Of a DNA stretch of 64,000 bases, positions 35,115-45,490 are shown piece by piece. Position 1 is the stretch's first letter, and each line of letters opens with the position of its first letter. The position numbers and the translations under genes are program-made. Origin of the DNA: Juglans regia (lineage: Eukaryota; Streptophyta; Magnoliopsida; Fagales; Juglandaceae); NCBI RefSeq assembly GCF_001411555.2, contig NC_049910.1, positions 35,751,250 through 35,815,249 on the forward strand, read 5' to 3'. The notes beneath the pieces are model-generated. The model was given only the letters and a program-made list of their open reading frames with translations, was not told the DNA's origin and ran no database searches.

Positions 35115-35307
35115 CTTATTTAAATAGTGAGATGAAGATGATATGATATAATTTTAGATAATGAGTTAAATAAAATACTATTTTAAAATATTATTATTAT
35201 TTTAAAATTTAAAAAAATTGAATTGTTTATTATATTTTGTATGAAAATTTAAAAAAAATTAATAATAAGATGAAACAAGACGAAACTATTTCTGTATCCA
35301 AATAAAC
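35115..35307. mobile_element. AT-rich MITE-like repeat, family M1, copy 3
   Basis: It starts TTATTTAAATAGTGAGATGA and ends CTGTATCCAAATAAAC. Reverse-complementing the end gives GTTTATTTGGATACAG, matching the start loosely. The core TAAATAAAATACTATTTTAA and ATTATTATTATTTTAAAATT is shared with copy 1 in the same orientation. Confidence 0.6.
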
Positions 35308-36927
35308 TTTATTGATCTTGCCAATTATAATCCAAGCAAAATAAAGGAATTCTCTTGCGAAATGATGACAACTTGGTGGTTTTGTACTTTGGTTTCTCAT
35401 TGGCACCTACTTTATGCATATAAATGAGTGGCTATAGTAATTATTACTATAGAAGTTTTTTTTTTTTTTTTCCTTTATTTCTTTCAAATAAGGCTGTTCG
35501 AATAAGCTTCGTCCCCACTAACACTACTAGAAGTTAGGAGTCTCTACATTTCACGTGCACATGAGCCCTTTATATGCAAACATTGCTCTCAAAACCCTTA
35601 ATATAATCTAAGACTCGATCTCATGTTAGAAAAATTCTATTAATTATAAAACATAAGCAATGATCTGCAAAAATAAATCATATTTGCCCAAGCCGAAGGT
35701 ACGTGCTAGTCATGTTCCACGCCTATGATCGATCTCTCTCATGACTTTAATGATCCACTCGAGGCTAGGGATACCTCATGCGAATCTCTTAAAAATTAGC
35801 TAGCTAGACTTGATTTATTCTCGAGAATTGAATGGGGTCATGATCATCATCTCATGCATGAACTTAACTATTCTTTAACTCACTCGAGCGAGCGAGGATC
35901 TCTCGAACTTGCATGCTTCCTATATTATCTATCATGTCGTTGGAAATTAACGCGTCAAAAGGAGGACTCTTCCCTTCTTAATAATATAGCCTTTCAAAGT
36001 GCATGATGCGCAGCGCAACTTGATGATCGATCTATATATAGGTAGATAACCTTCTTATTTACGTCTCTGTGAACTTCTAATCATATGATAGACATTTGAC
36101 AATGATCGATGGTGATATTCACATGGCATGCATTGTGCATTAATGTGCGCTTAGATATATATATTGCTGACACGATATATATGATCACTAATATTTTATT
36201 GATATTAATATTGATATATCGTTAATAGGTAATTAATTGCTTGACAAATAGTGGCTTAATTAGTAATTTGGAATTAGGATCTCTAGCTAGTGTCATATAA
36301 ATATATATATATATATATCATTATTAATGTCACACTTGATCACTAATATTACGTACGTACCTAGCTACAAGTTAAAATACTCAAGCAGTGCCCCTTTTTT
36401 TTCAAAATAAAGGTGAAAATAATAAAAATCTAGGGGCAATAGTACTACAAGTTTTTATCAAAAGATCGACTATATATATACAGAATCACAGATAGAGAGA
36501 GAGAGAGCCCTACATGTATATTAATTAGGTCATGTACTAATTCAGGAGTAGTACTACTACATATATATTAATTAGTTTTTATAAAAAGGTGAAAACAATG
36601 AATACTTTTCGTCAATTTTCCCATATATGCACCATCTTGGCCACCCATGTTTTCATTTTCAAATTTTTGTTTTGTACCATTAATACCAAAAAAAAATGTG
36701 TCGGTAGGTACCATTATCAATTATTGTGTGTATATGCGTTATTCCTCGTCCCATTTTTTTTTTTTTTTTGTATTTTTATTTTATATGGATGATTATTCCT
36801 TGTTCATATTTTTTTCATTAAATTCAATATTGGATGCATGACAATGGGCAAGTAAAGGAGTATATATGCTCATAATTGCGTATTGACTAGAAGCTGAAAT
36901 ACAACAACTCCATATATAACATATTTG

Positions 36928-36959
<32 letters not shown>

Positions 36960-38099
36960 TTAATTAATGGATAGTGAGCCTTCCTAGGTGGAAGATAATA
37001 ATCTTAATAACAACTAAATTAGGATTAATAGTATTGACTAGAAGTTGTTTTGATTCTTGTAATTAACATATTGTTCGAATAACAACTAAAAGGATTAATA
37101 TATAATATTAATGGCCGACATGTGATCATGAGTACAGGGAACAAGCTAAAATTTGATAAGTAAATATTGGTCATGATCATTAATAAAACCTTTGAATGAT
37201 TTGAAATTTGATGGGCTAAGTAAATGACTTCAACCCATCATGAATTGGGGAATCAATTTTGAAATTATTAATTAAGCTCTCTCTCTCTAATCTCCAATGT
37301 AGCTTATGGCTAGTGGGTCACGGGCTAAGTCTAAGATTAATGTGAGCATGCACGTCTTACGGGTTTATATATATATATATATATATGTTAGGAATGGATT
37401 TGATGTGCATCATTAGAGGATTTCTATTTTTAAGCTCACCAAGGTCACACATTTATCTATACAGGTCCCATGAGTTTGCATGAATTGTTCAGGCCTGATG
37501 ATATTATGATAAAATCAAGCTCATGAGAAAATAGATGTATGGAGGAAGAAATATTTTAGGGTTAGTTGTGTAATTATTTGGAGAAACTTTTGGGGATATT
37601 AATGATTTGGGGAGCGATATTGATATGTTAGGTTTTTTATATTTTAGGCTCCATGAATTATAGGTTATCTGAGTAATTCAGGCTTAAATTACAAAGTATG
37701 TGCATAATTAGAGGTTTACATACAATTGAAATTGACACAATTTACGTGCCTATTTTTAGGTGACGATTGATATTCGGTTGGCATTGTTGTAAGGAAATTC
37801 TAAAAAGTTAAATAGTCTAGATAAACCAGTGCTCCTATAATAGACTTTGTAAAAAATTGATAGATGTTGATTTTGTGAAAAACTTGCATATTTTATTATG
37901 AAAACAATCTCGGTTTTTTTTTTGCACTAGTCTCTGTATCTTAACATTTAAATGTTACATTTTATCATGACTGGTGTAGACATGAGTAATTTTTGCACTA
38001 GTTTTCTTTACTGCATAAAAGGTGAATATGAAATATGAAAGATGAAATATTTTATCTTATTATATGATATTATCTGATTAGTATACTATTTTTGTTATT
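35308..38099. other. Intergenic, no gene seen
   Basis: Contains (TA)n at 36300-36318, 36928-36951 and 37365-37386, a short (GA)n at 36494-36506, and T-runs at about 35457 and 36757. The two short frames at 36589-36841 are low-complexity Phe-rich and not called. From about 37390 the sequence may already belong to the LTR-like block that follows. Confidence 0.5.
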
Positions 38100-38984
38100 G
38101 TATTGTATTTGAAAATCCTGAGGCATAAGATTCTATTCTGCTCTGATTTCTAGCCCCACCATGGGATATAATAGTGATATCTGACTTTTGACCTCATCAC
38201 GGGATAAAATTGAGGTCTCTGATTTTTTGCCCCACCACAATATATAATAGTGGTCTTTGATGTCTCGCCCTGCCATTGGATATAATAGTGGCATCCGACC
38301 TTGTCGCAAGATAAAATGGTGGTCTCTGTTTGAGTATAAACCATTTTGGTGACAGAATGACTTATGTTTTGTTTGGCTATCCGCAGATTGCACAACCTTG
38401 CCATAGGAGTAAACATGTCTTCTGTTTTGAGTGCATCACTTTGGTGACAAAACATTGATTTATGTTTTGTTTGGCTAATCACAGACATATACAACCTTGC
38501 CATGGGGTAAACATGATCTTTGTTTTTGTTTATGATGTTATTCAGTACACTTATGCCTGCTTATGCCTAAGGTCTTTTGTATATATTATTATATGAAATG
38601 CATATGAAAATATCACTGCTATTTTTCAGAATGGTTTCTTTTAGCATTCTGTAACTGGCTCATATTTACACATTAATTTATATTCTTTGCTTACTGAGTT
38701 GGTGAACTCATCCCTTTATCTACAACTTTTTTTACAGATAACTTTGATGGCATGTGACAAGATTATAAGAGAAAGGTGAGATAAATGGCAGGTGGTGTAA
38801 GTGGATTTGTCTGAGTTAAGAGAAATTTTGTCAATATTTAGTTTATTTTATTTTGGAGGACTTCTTGTATTTAATTTTCTATTCTTGTGAGTTTCAAGTT
38901 AAAGGGTACAGCCTCAGGTACATGGCGTGACATTGCTGGGTGTTGGACGTGAATGGGCTGGAAACTTGGAGCTTCGGTGTTACA
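38100..38984 (+). mobile_element. LTR-like block with two nested tandem repeats
   Basis: The block carries TACTGAGTTGGTGAACTCAT (38695-38714), the ACTGAGT...ACTCA motif also present in the Gypsy-type LTRs near 13.9 kb and 40.4 kb, and ends TTCGGTGTTACA at 38984, an LTR-like end. Upstream lie five imperfect 37-bp units around GGGATATAATAGTG (38152-38328) and two units of about 100 bp around TATGTTTTGTTTGGCTA (38328-38528). No partner LTR or target duplication was found, so the limits are tentative. Confidence 0.4.
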
Positions 38985-41186
38985 ACGCAAATCCTTTTTG
39001 GCATGGTCTCGATAGGGTTGTAGCAGTGGGGCTATCCCACAGTGGTGCAACGACTGAAACCTAGGTGATAGAAGGGCTGAGCGGCTTGGCAATGGAGTTG
39101 CGGAATGACCTAATTTTGTGAAGAAGATGCACGTTCTAGGTGCATGGAGATCACAGTGTGGGTGTATATAGCAGTCACGTAGGGTTTTGTTTGCAATTGG
39201 GTTTGGTCTTTTCAATGGTTTTAGGTCTTGGGATTGGTCCATTGAATCTAGGGCTTTGCCATTTTAAGGGTTCAACTAAATTTGTAGTGATCCGGCTTAA
39301 TAGTTCTAAGATCGAGATATTAATAATTTCTATTGGACCAAAATTATATTTAATGGGCCATATTGGATAAGCACACGAGCGATAAATTATTGAGCTTGAT
39401 TATGAGTTTTAATTAGCCTTAATAACTGTGTTAAATCTCATTTATTATTTATTGAATGAGCTAGACTACATTAGAATTTAAAGATCAACCATTAGAAATT
39501 TATTTCATTTTAAAATCATCACTGATTAAAGTCCCCTATGTAGTCTCAATCACTACCAATCCTATATTGAATTAACTACTAGATCATGTTTTTAAATTCA
39601 AACTCTCTTCTTAGATTATCAAGACTGAGTGTTCAGTAAATTAATGTCACTACTTGTATTAACTGAGTCCAACTCAAACTGGTCGTCACCCTCTCCCAAA
39701 TCTATCTATAATTATCTCCATTCCATGTGTTATTTGAAATAAAACCATAAACTTTCCAGTTTCCAGTCCAGCACTATGATCAATTCTATGTCGGAAGTTT
39801 TAGGAAGCAACACTACAAGATAAGTAGTTTGATCATAAATTAGGATTAACATACGTTAGTTAGTTATATATATTATTATTAAAACCAGTTCTTTGGAAGA
39901 CAATGTTTATGTACCACACATGTCATGATATTTGTAAGTACGTCATTCATCATTTTTTATTCCGCATATTATAGTTATGTATGTATTATGAATCTCATGT
40001 TACATAAGATATATAAGCTTTCATAAGATCAATTGTAACATAAGTTCAGAACAGTTAACCAGATGATCATTTAAATGCACGGTACCAATGCAAATTTATG
40101 GGTGGACGTGCAAGCCATGAATTTAAGTGTGGTCCACCATAGTATGCTAGAATACTATTAGCGGCTCCTCTTTCTTGCCACGAGATGTACACGACCTTAC
40201 TCATAGGTTTAAGTATGTGGGCTAGTAAGATTAATATGATAATTCAAGATAAATTATGCATGACATAAGCATACGTATGAATAATCTTGATTTTAAGTTC
40301 TCAGCATGAAAATCTTTATGAAAAATCTTATGTTAAGTATGTTTACGTTATGATGGGTTTTTGACTGAGTAATCGACTCATTCTAGTTTGTTTTATGTTT
40401 TTAAACCATTATAAGTTAGAATATTTATGAAGTTAGAGCTGCAGGATGGGACATAGTCTATGGAGGCATGACTATGGCTAGATCATGTACAAAAATTTTA
40501 AGTTATGATTTTTATGGCACAGATTTTGAAAAATTTTAATAAATGCTTCCACGTACTCTCATTTATGATTTTAGTATTTTAATACAAAATGACTGTATTT
40601 ACTATAAGGAAACTTTGTACTTGGCGCTTCGTTTAGAAAAAAAAAATATATTTTAAAGTAGGTTCAGTAGTAGCACTCCTGCTTTTCCAAAAATTTCTAA
40701 AAGTGATTTTATTTTTAAACCTGTGAAGTGGGGTGTTACAAAATTCTACTGCTTACCTATAATTTTATGAGCTAGGTCATTTAATAACCCCAATGAGCCG
40801 ATCTTAAATTCCAAAATAAGTTCAACTCGTCCAATAAATGCTTTTAGACTTGTAAAATAATTTTTAGGTTCCAACCTAATTATTGAACCCAATAAGAACT
40901 CCATAATCCACCATAATGGTTTCTGGACCATAATCAATTCAAAATTATCCAACAAATCTCAACTGAGCTTTTAAAATATCAACCCATTAATACCATCCAA
41001 AATCATCATCTAAATCTTAATGGGCCTTAAAATAAACTTATGGGCCTATGAGCCTAATTAAAATTCCTAGACAACCTCAATAAATTAATAGCTCGTGAAT
41101 TTATCCAAGATGACCAATTAAATCTAATTTAGACCCAATAAATTATCTATATATTGATTTTAGAAATATTGAACCAGGTCGTTACA
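38985..41186 (-). mobile_element. Diverged Gypsy-type LTR (minus) split by a solo LTR
   Basis: From 41186 leftward, the minus strand begins TGTAACGACCTGG and continues with TTAGATTTAATTGGTCATCT and ATTAATTTATTGAGG. These align with the start of the 15088 LTR (TTATATTTAATGGGCCATAT, AAATTATTGAGC). The match stops at 40741, where the nested solo LTR begins. The sequence should resume at 39282 leftward, where a TATA-like GCTATATACACCC (about 39163-39175) lies in a position fitting the LTR promoter. The left limit is uncertain. Confidence 0.5.
39283..40740 (+). mobile_element. Solo Gypsy-type LTR, 1458 bp, with target duplication
   Basis: It begins TGTAGTGATCCGGC and ends GTGGGGTGTTACA. The five bases on each side are AAATT (39278-39282 and 40741-40745), a perfect target duplication, with no internal region present. 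It aligns along its start with 15088-15725 and along its end with 13850-14258 and 15745-15847, so it is the only complete LTR of that family here. A single LTR with target duplication is the expected product of recombination between the two LTRs of one element. Confidence 0.88.
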
Positions 41187-42605
41187 ACTTTAAAGCTTAA
41201 GATTTAGACAAGAACTTTTAACCTGCTAGCCTTACATTCTCACTTGTTTAAACATGGTAACCAGTCGAGTAAGCGAATTAAATTTAATGCCATATAATAT
41301 ACTTACCATAAAAGAAGTTTATACGGTTTATTTATAGTAATAAGTACTATTCTTTTATATTCTAATCCTTTTTATTGTCAATCACATTGTTAATAATTAT
41401 GTAGGTCCCAATTGAGCGTTCGAAAAAGAAGTCACTGGCAATCATGTGATACGTCCACATGTATGATCATCGTGCTAGATGACATGAAGATTTAAAATGA
41501 AATGTACGTGGTGTTTACTTAAGAATGTAAACAATCTGCAGCATATATATTTCCTTTCAAGCTAGACCTAGGACGTGCTTCGGTTTGCCATACGTTTTGG
41601 GTGATTCATTGATGTGAAAAACTCTATTTTTGGTGCCTAATGACGGATACTTTAATGGGAAATAGGAGACCATGCCATTTTGCATTAATGATCTGGAATC
41701 ATGTCACTATGAACTTATCCTGTGATCATCTCATAAAACAGTGAATGGAGTACTGTAGGCTTCATTTAGATTTGGATTCTAATCCAAATGATCATCAAGC
41801 CCACTTATCATTTCCCGGACAGCGGAGAAAATGGTTTATTTGTACACTTGACTTGGATTTAGATTCTAAATATTCCTTTAAAATCTTTTCTGAACTTATG
41901 ATTTCAGGTAATGAAATGGGAAAGAATTTTTCTAATCCCATTGTGTTTTTCTTTACCACTTCCAGACAGAGAACAGGCAGTGATCATGTGCTGGTGCCAG
42001 AAACCATGGTTTGTGTTTTTGAAGTCTGGTGATGTTTGGCATCAGCATCTTTATTACTTTTCAGTATACAGGTGATCTTGAGTGTTGGGAATCATCGTTA
42101 AAATATAGTATTTTTTGAACCTTTTATTTTTTAATATATTCAATTTAATATAGTCATAATTGCCTTGCTACAGCCAGTTTTTGTCATTTCAGTGGCATAT
42201 CTGATCCACAAGCCAGATGTTTCTTTAGATCCATTAATGTTGTTTGACGTAGTACTGGTGTTATTTTATCAATGATTTATTGGTTTTAACTCTAGTGTTG
42301 ATCATCATGTTTTTCTACGGCCACTTGATATTTTGGAATTTATATATATATATTTCCATGCATGATAAGGCTCAGATTTGACGATCTGGTAGACTTTTTT
42401 TACCACAAATGGTATCTACAAATCCTCAAAACACGTGAAAGCAGATCACAACACCAACTGTCAAAGAAAAGAAAATTAAGACTGACAGGAAATAAGAAAA
42501 ACAGACTGACATGAAAGGTGGATCCATCCAATATAATCCACTTGTTTATGAAAGTTCTTTGGATTATATGACGAGTATTATAGAGATCCCACAGCCTTTG
42601 GTTGT
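41187..42605. other. Intergenic, no gene supported
   Basis: A 95-codon frame (41745-42032) has no recognisable domain. Near 42190-42275, after a CAG, the plus strand reads VAYLIHKPDVSLDPLMLFDV before a stop. It could be a 3'-terminal exon scrap, but nothing joins to it. The rest is AT-rich. Confidence 0.4.
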
Positions 42606-42771
42606 GTTTGGATTTGAAGTGAGTTGAATTGAAATGATAAAATATTATTTTTTAATATTATTATTATTTTAAGATTTAAAAAAATTAAATTATTTATTAT
42701 ATTTTATATTAATATTTAAAAAAATTATAACGATGAGTTGCGATGAATTGAGATTAATTTCAGATCCAAAC
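42606..42771. mobile_element. AT-rich MITE-like repeat, family M1, copy 4 (best ends)
   Basis: It starts GTTTGGATTTGAAGTGAG and the reverse complement of its end is GTTTGGATCTGAAATTAA, giving a clear terminal inverted repeat of about 13 bases (GTTTGGATnTGAA). The core AAAATATTATTTTTTAATAT and ATTATTATTTTAAGATTTAA is shared with copies 1 and 3. 166 bp, no coding capacity. Confidence 0.7.
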
Positions 42772-44399
42772 GTTTATCTTCTTTTGTTTTTGTTTTTTGA
42801 ACTAACAATAATGGTCTGGAAAGGCTGCTTGATCATAAGCCCGTGCAGCCTCATCTGCCAGGTTAAAAGGCCCAAGCCTCAATGCCACAGCCCCATATCT
42901 GACACTTATGCCTGTAATAGAGCCGAGTCGTCCTTTTGGATTATCTAGAGCTGGATTCAAATACTTCGAATTCGAGTTATTTATATTTTTTAATAGAGTC
43001 GTGTTGAGTTTATTATTCGAATTTTATTTATATTTATATATATATATTTTAAATGAATTGAATAATTAAAAATAAAAAATTACAAAACAAACTATTAAGT
43101 CTAATGAAATTTTTATAATTAATATATAAACTATATTAAACTATAAAATTATATCATCTTTATGAATATATTTTTTATATGGTTATAGATTATAGTATGT
43201 AATCAAAGTACTATCAAGTACTATATACTAACTATTTCACATTATAAAATATTCAATATAATTAATCACTTAAGTACTTATTTAACTAACATATAATTAT
43301 GAACTATATTTAATATATAGGTATAAATGACTAGGCATAAGTATTTGAATTACATACTAAATATTTAATTCTAAATGTAACTGTTATTAAATTTAATATG
43401 TATTGAAATATATATATGTGCGCGCGTAGAATATTAATATATAAAAATAAATTATATATATTCAATGATTTATGAACGAGCTCTAATTGGATCGAGCTAA
43501 CAAATTGAGTCGGGCATGAACAAGCGAGTCCTAACGAGTTTTAGTCGAGCCGAATCGAGTTTAATCAAGTATATATATGGCATTTACTAATCTAGTGTGT
43601 TTCTGTTTTCATGATTGATTTTTTTTTTTTTTTTTCACAAGTCAAACTCGATTCAAATTTAGACAAACGAGTATCAAGTGAGTAATCGTATAGATTAATT
43701 CATTTACAACTTTATTGACAATGAGAAAGATATGCATACAGAAACCCTGCATAAGAGAAGAAATCTCATCCTAACATCACATGCAATTTGCTAAGAAAAG
43801 AAATCTCATCCTAACATCACGAGCAATTTGCTAATTTTATAGCAAATTTTATAGCAAATTTCATTGTTTCAGTATCTTATCTTTGTCGGTGGGTCTTATA
43901 ATTATTTTTATGTTTCTTATTGGTTTGTATTTCTACGGGCCCATGCATGGTTGGTTGACTTCCTTCTTGGATGGCGTCAATTTTGGCATGCAGTCCGTTA
44001 GAATTAAATAGTTAGAATTTTATTCTTTTACAGTTTCTTAGACATATAATGCCGATGAATGATATTTATAGTAATAGAGTATGTAAATATTGTATAATTT
44101 ATTTTTAATAAATAAATAAATAAATATAAAATTCACATGAAAAAAAATTATTATTTTTATAATAAATCTTATTTTATTAAAAAAAATTATGCAATAATTA
44201 TATATTTAACCACTGTATTTAACATTACTTATCAAGAATATTAAAGATTCACCCTACACCCTTATGAACCGTATATATGATATCATGCCTTAAGATTCAA
44301 AAGGCCCAAAAAAGAAGGGTGAAGGGAGAGAAATTTCTGTATGGATTGGGATGGAGTACGAAGGAAAATGAGAGGAATATTATGAGTTGAGAAGATTTT
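42772..44399. other. Intergenic with scattered repeat words
   Basis: No gene. TCGAATTCGAGTT (about 42968) and TCGAGCCGAATCGAGTTT (about 43544) resemble ends of a common plant repeat with CGAGCTCGA-type words, with 43015-43440 AT-rich between them. This may be one worn transposon, unproven. Confidence 0.4.
43757..43834. repeat. Two-copy 40-bp tandem repeat
   Basis: AAATCTCATCCTAACATCAC followed by (AT/GA)GCAATTTGCTAA occurs at 43761 and again at 43801, period 40. It is followed by two copies of TTTTATAGCAAA. Confidence 0.9.
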
Positions 44400-44592
44400 A
44401 CAATTTATTCATTTTATCTCATCTCATTTAATTATTATAATTTTATTAAATTTTTATATAAAATAAAATAAAAAATTTAACTTTTTTAAATCTCAAAATA
44501 AAAAATAATATTAAAAAAATATATTTTAATAATATTTTATTTAATTTTTAATTTTAATATTAATTTATTTCATCTGTAAAAACAAACTTTAG
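44400..44592. mobile_element. AT-rich MITE-like repeat, family M1, copy 5
   Basis: Inverted relative to copy 1: ATTTTATCTCATCTCATTTA, then TTTTTATATAAAATAAAATA, AAAAATAATATTAAAAAAAT and a TTTCATCTGTAAAAACAAAC end. It lies about 370 bp downstream (3') of the ERF98-like coding region. Confidence 0.55.
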
Positions 44593-44960
44593 TCATGAAC
44601 GAAAAAAGTTAAAAGAATGAAGATCATGAGAATACAAATAAAATATAGAAAAGAAGAGGAAGAAGCATAGTACTGAAAGCTGCCCTTTGCTCCACATGAT
44701 GGTCAGTCCAACCATTTAGAAACTAATTCCTGAAGAATATACACTCGATCGCCATGATCATAAGCTAGGGGAGAACAAATATTCTAGCATTTTCTTTTGC
44801 ATAAAAAAATCCAAAAAACACACTCGAAGCAAAACCATCAAAGCAGTTAAATAAAAATAATACAAGAGATCAACACCAATATATATCATTTTAATTTTAT
44901 GTCCCAACTCAAATTAATCAACTTATTATAATGAGTCATCTTTTTTTGTTTTGATGCGCA
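44593..44960 (-). other. Probable 3' flank of the ERF98-like gene
   Basis: AT-rich, no competing gene. The 3' UTR of the minus-strand ERF gene should lie in the right part. No clear polyadenylation signal was singled out. Confidence 0.4.
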
Positions 44961-45434
44961 TCAGACGTCGTTGCCTTTTCCTGGCCTATCCGTCTGGGTT
45001 TCAAGAAGCTCCTCCAATAACGTATTGTCCAAATACTCCAACTCTATAACTTCTCCTTGTTGTCCGGCAGTATTGCTAGTACTACTGGATGAACCAGTAC
45101 CCCTTGGGTCTTTATTCTTGCGTATATCAGATGAGGACGAAGTCAATGAAGCAGAAGAGCTTGATGACGGAGAGCTCGGACTCTGATGATATTGATGCTC
45201 GTTCGGGAAGTTAAGGATGGCTAAATGACCCCGGAAAGCATAAGCAGCTCGGTCATATGCTCGTGCTGCGTCTTCTGCTGTGTCAAATGTTCCTAGCCAT
45301 AAGCGTGCCCCATTTCTTGACGGATCACGTATCTCCGCCGCGAACTTACCCCATGGCCGCCTTCGAACCCCCCTGTATGTCGGAGTTTCTCTTCCCTTTT
45401 CTTCATTATTCCCTACTACTGTCTTCCTCTCCAT
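44961..45434 (-). CDS. ERF98/ERF95-like ethylene response factor (AP2/ERF group IX)
   Basis: Intronless frame of 157 aa. I start it at the ATG at 45434 ([10 protein letters not shown]), not at the upstream end of the open frame near 45509. The upstream part starts only with a non-ATG codon and contains the likely TATA box, while the 45434 ATG has A at -3 and G at +4. Residues 19-77 form one AP2/ERF domain ([18 protein letters not shown], then [19 protein letters not shown]) with the ERF-type alanine and aspartate. A Ser-rich linker follows, and residues 129-144 ([16 protein letters not shown]) form an EDLL-type activation motif. It should be a nuclear activator binding GCC-box DNA. The short length and N-terminus match the ERF95/ERF96/ERF98 subgroup. 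It faces away from the ERF1B-like gene 8.1 kb to the right. Confidence 0.93.
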   Translation of the reverse strand: MERKTVVGNNEEKGRETPTYRGVRRRPWGKFAAEIRDPSRNGARLWLGTFDTAEDAARAYDRAAYAFRGHLAILNFPNEHQYHQSPSSPSSSSSASLTSSSSDIRKNKDPRGTGSSSSTSNTAGQQGEVIELEYLDNTLLEELLETQTDRPGKGNDV

Positions 45435-45482
45435 GTTGTGTTTCACGTGCTGTGGAAGTGAGGACGAAGTCCTTTTTAACGT

Positions 45483-45490
45483 CTTATATA
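45483..45490 (-). promoter_or_regulatory. TATA box of the ERF98-like gene
   Basis: The minus strand reads TATATAAG ending 49 bp upstream of the chosen ATG, implying a very short 5' UTR of about 15-25 bases. This placement supports the downstream start codon. Confidence 0.6.

Noticed and set aside
37387..38100. TGTTAGGAATGG at 37387 as an LTR start for the block ending at 38984
   Set aside because: TG start and GTTACA end alone are too weak. No target duplication or partner supports it.
38133..38503. Two minus-strand frames with repeated HYYI and GRDIK-like words
   Set aside because: Products of the 37-bp and 100-bp tandem repeats read in two frames.
41745..42032. 95-codon plus frame
   Set aside because: No domain. 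The repeated LDLDS words are short and not enough to call a gene.
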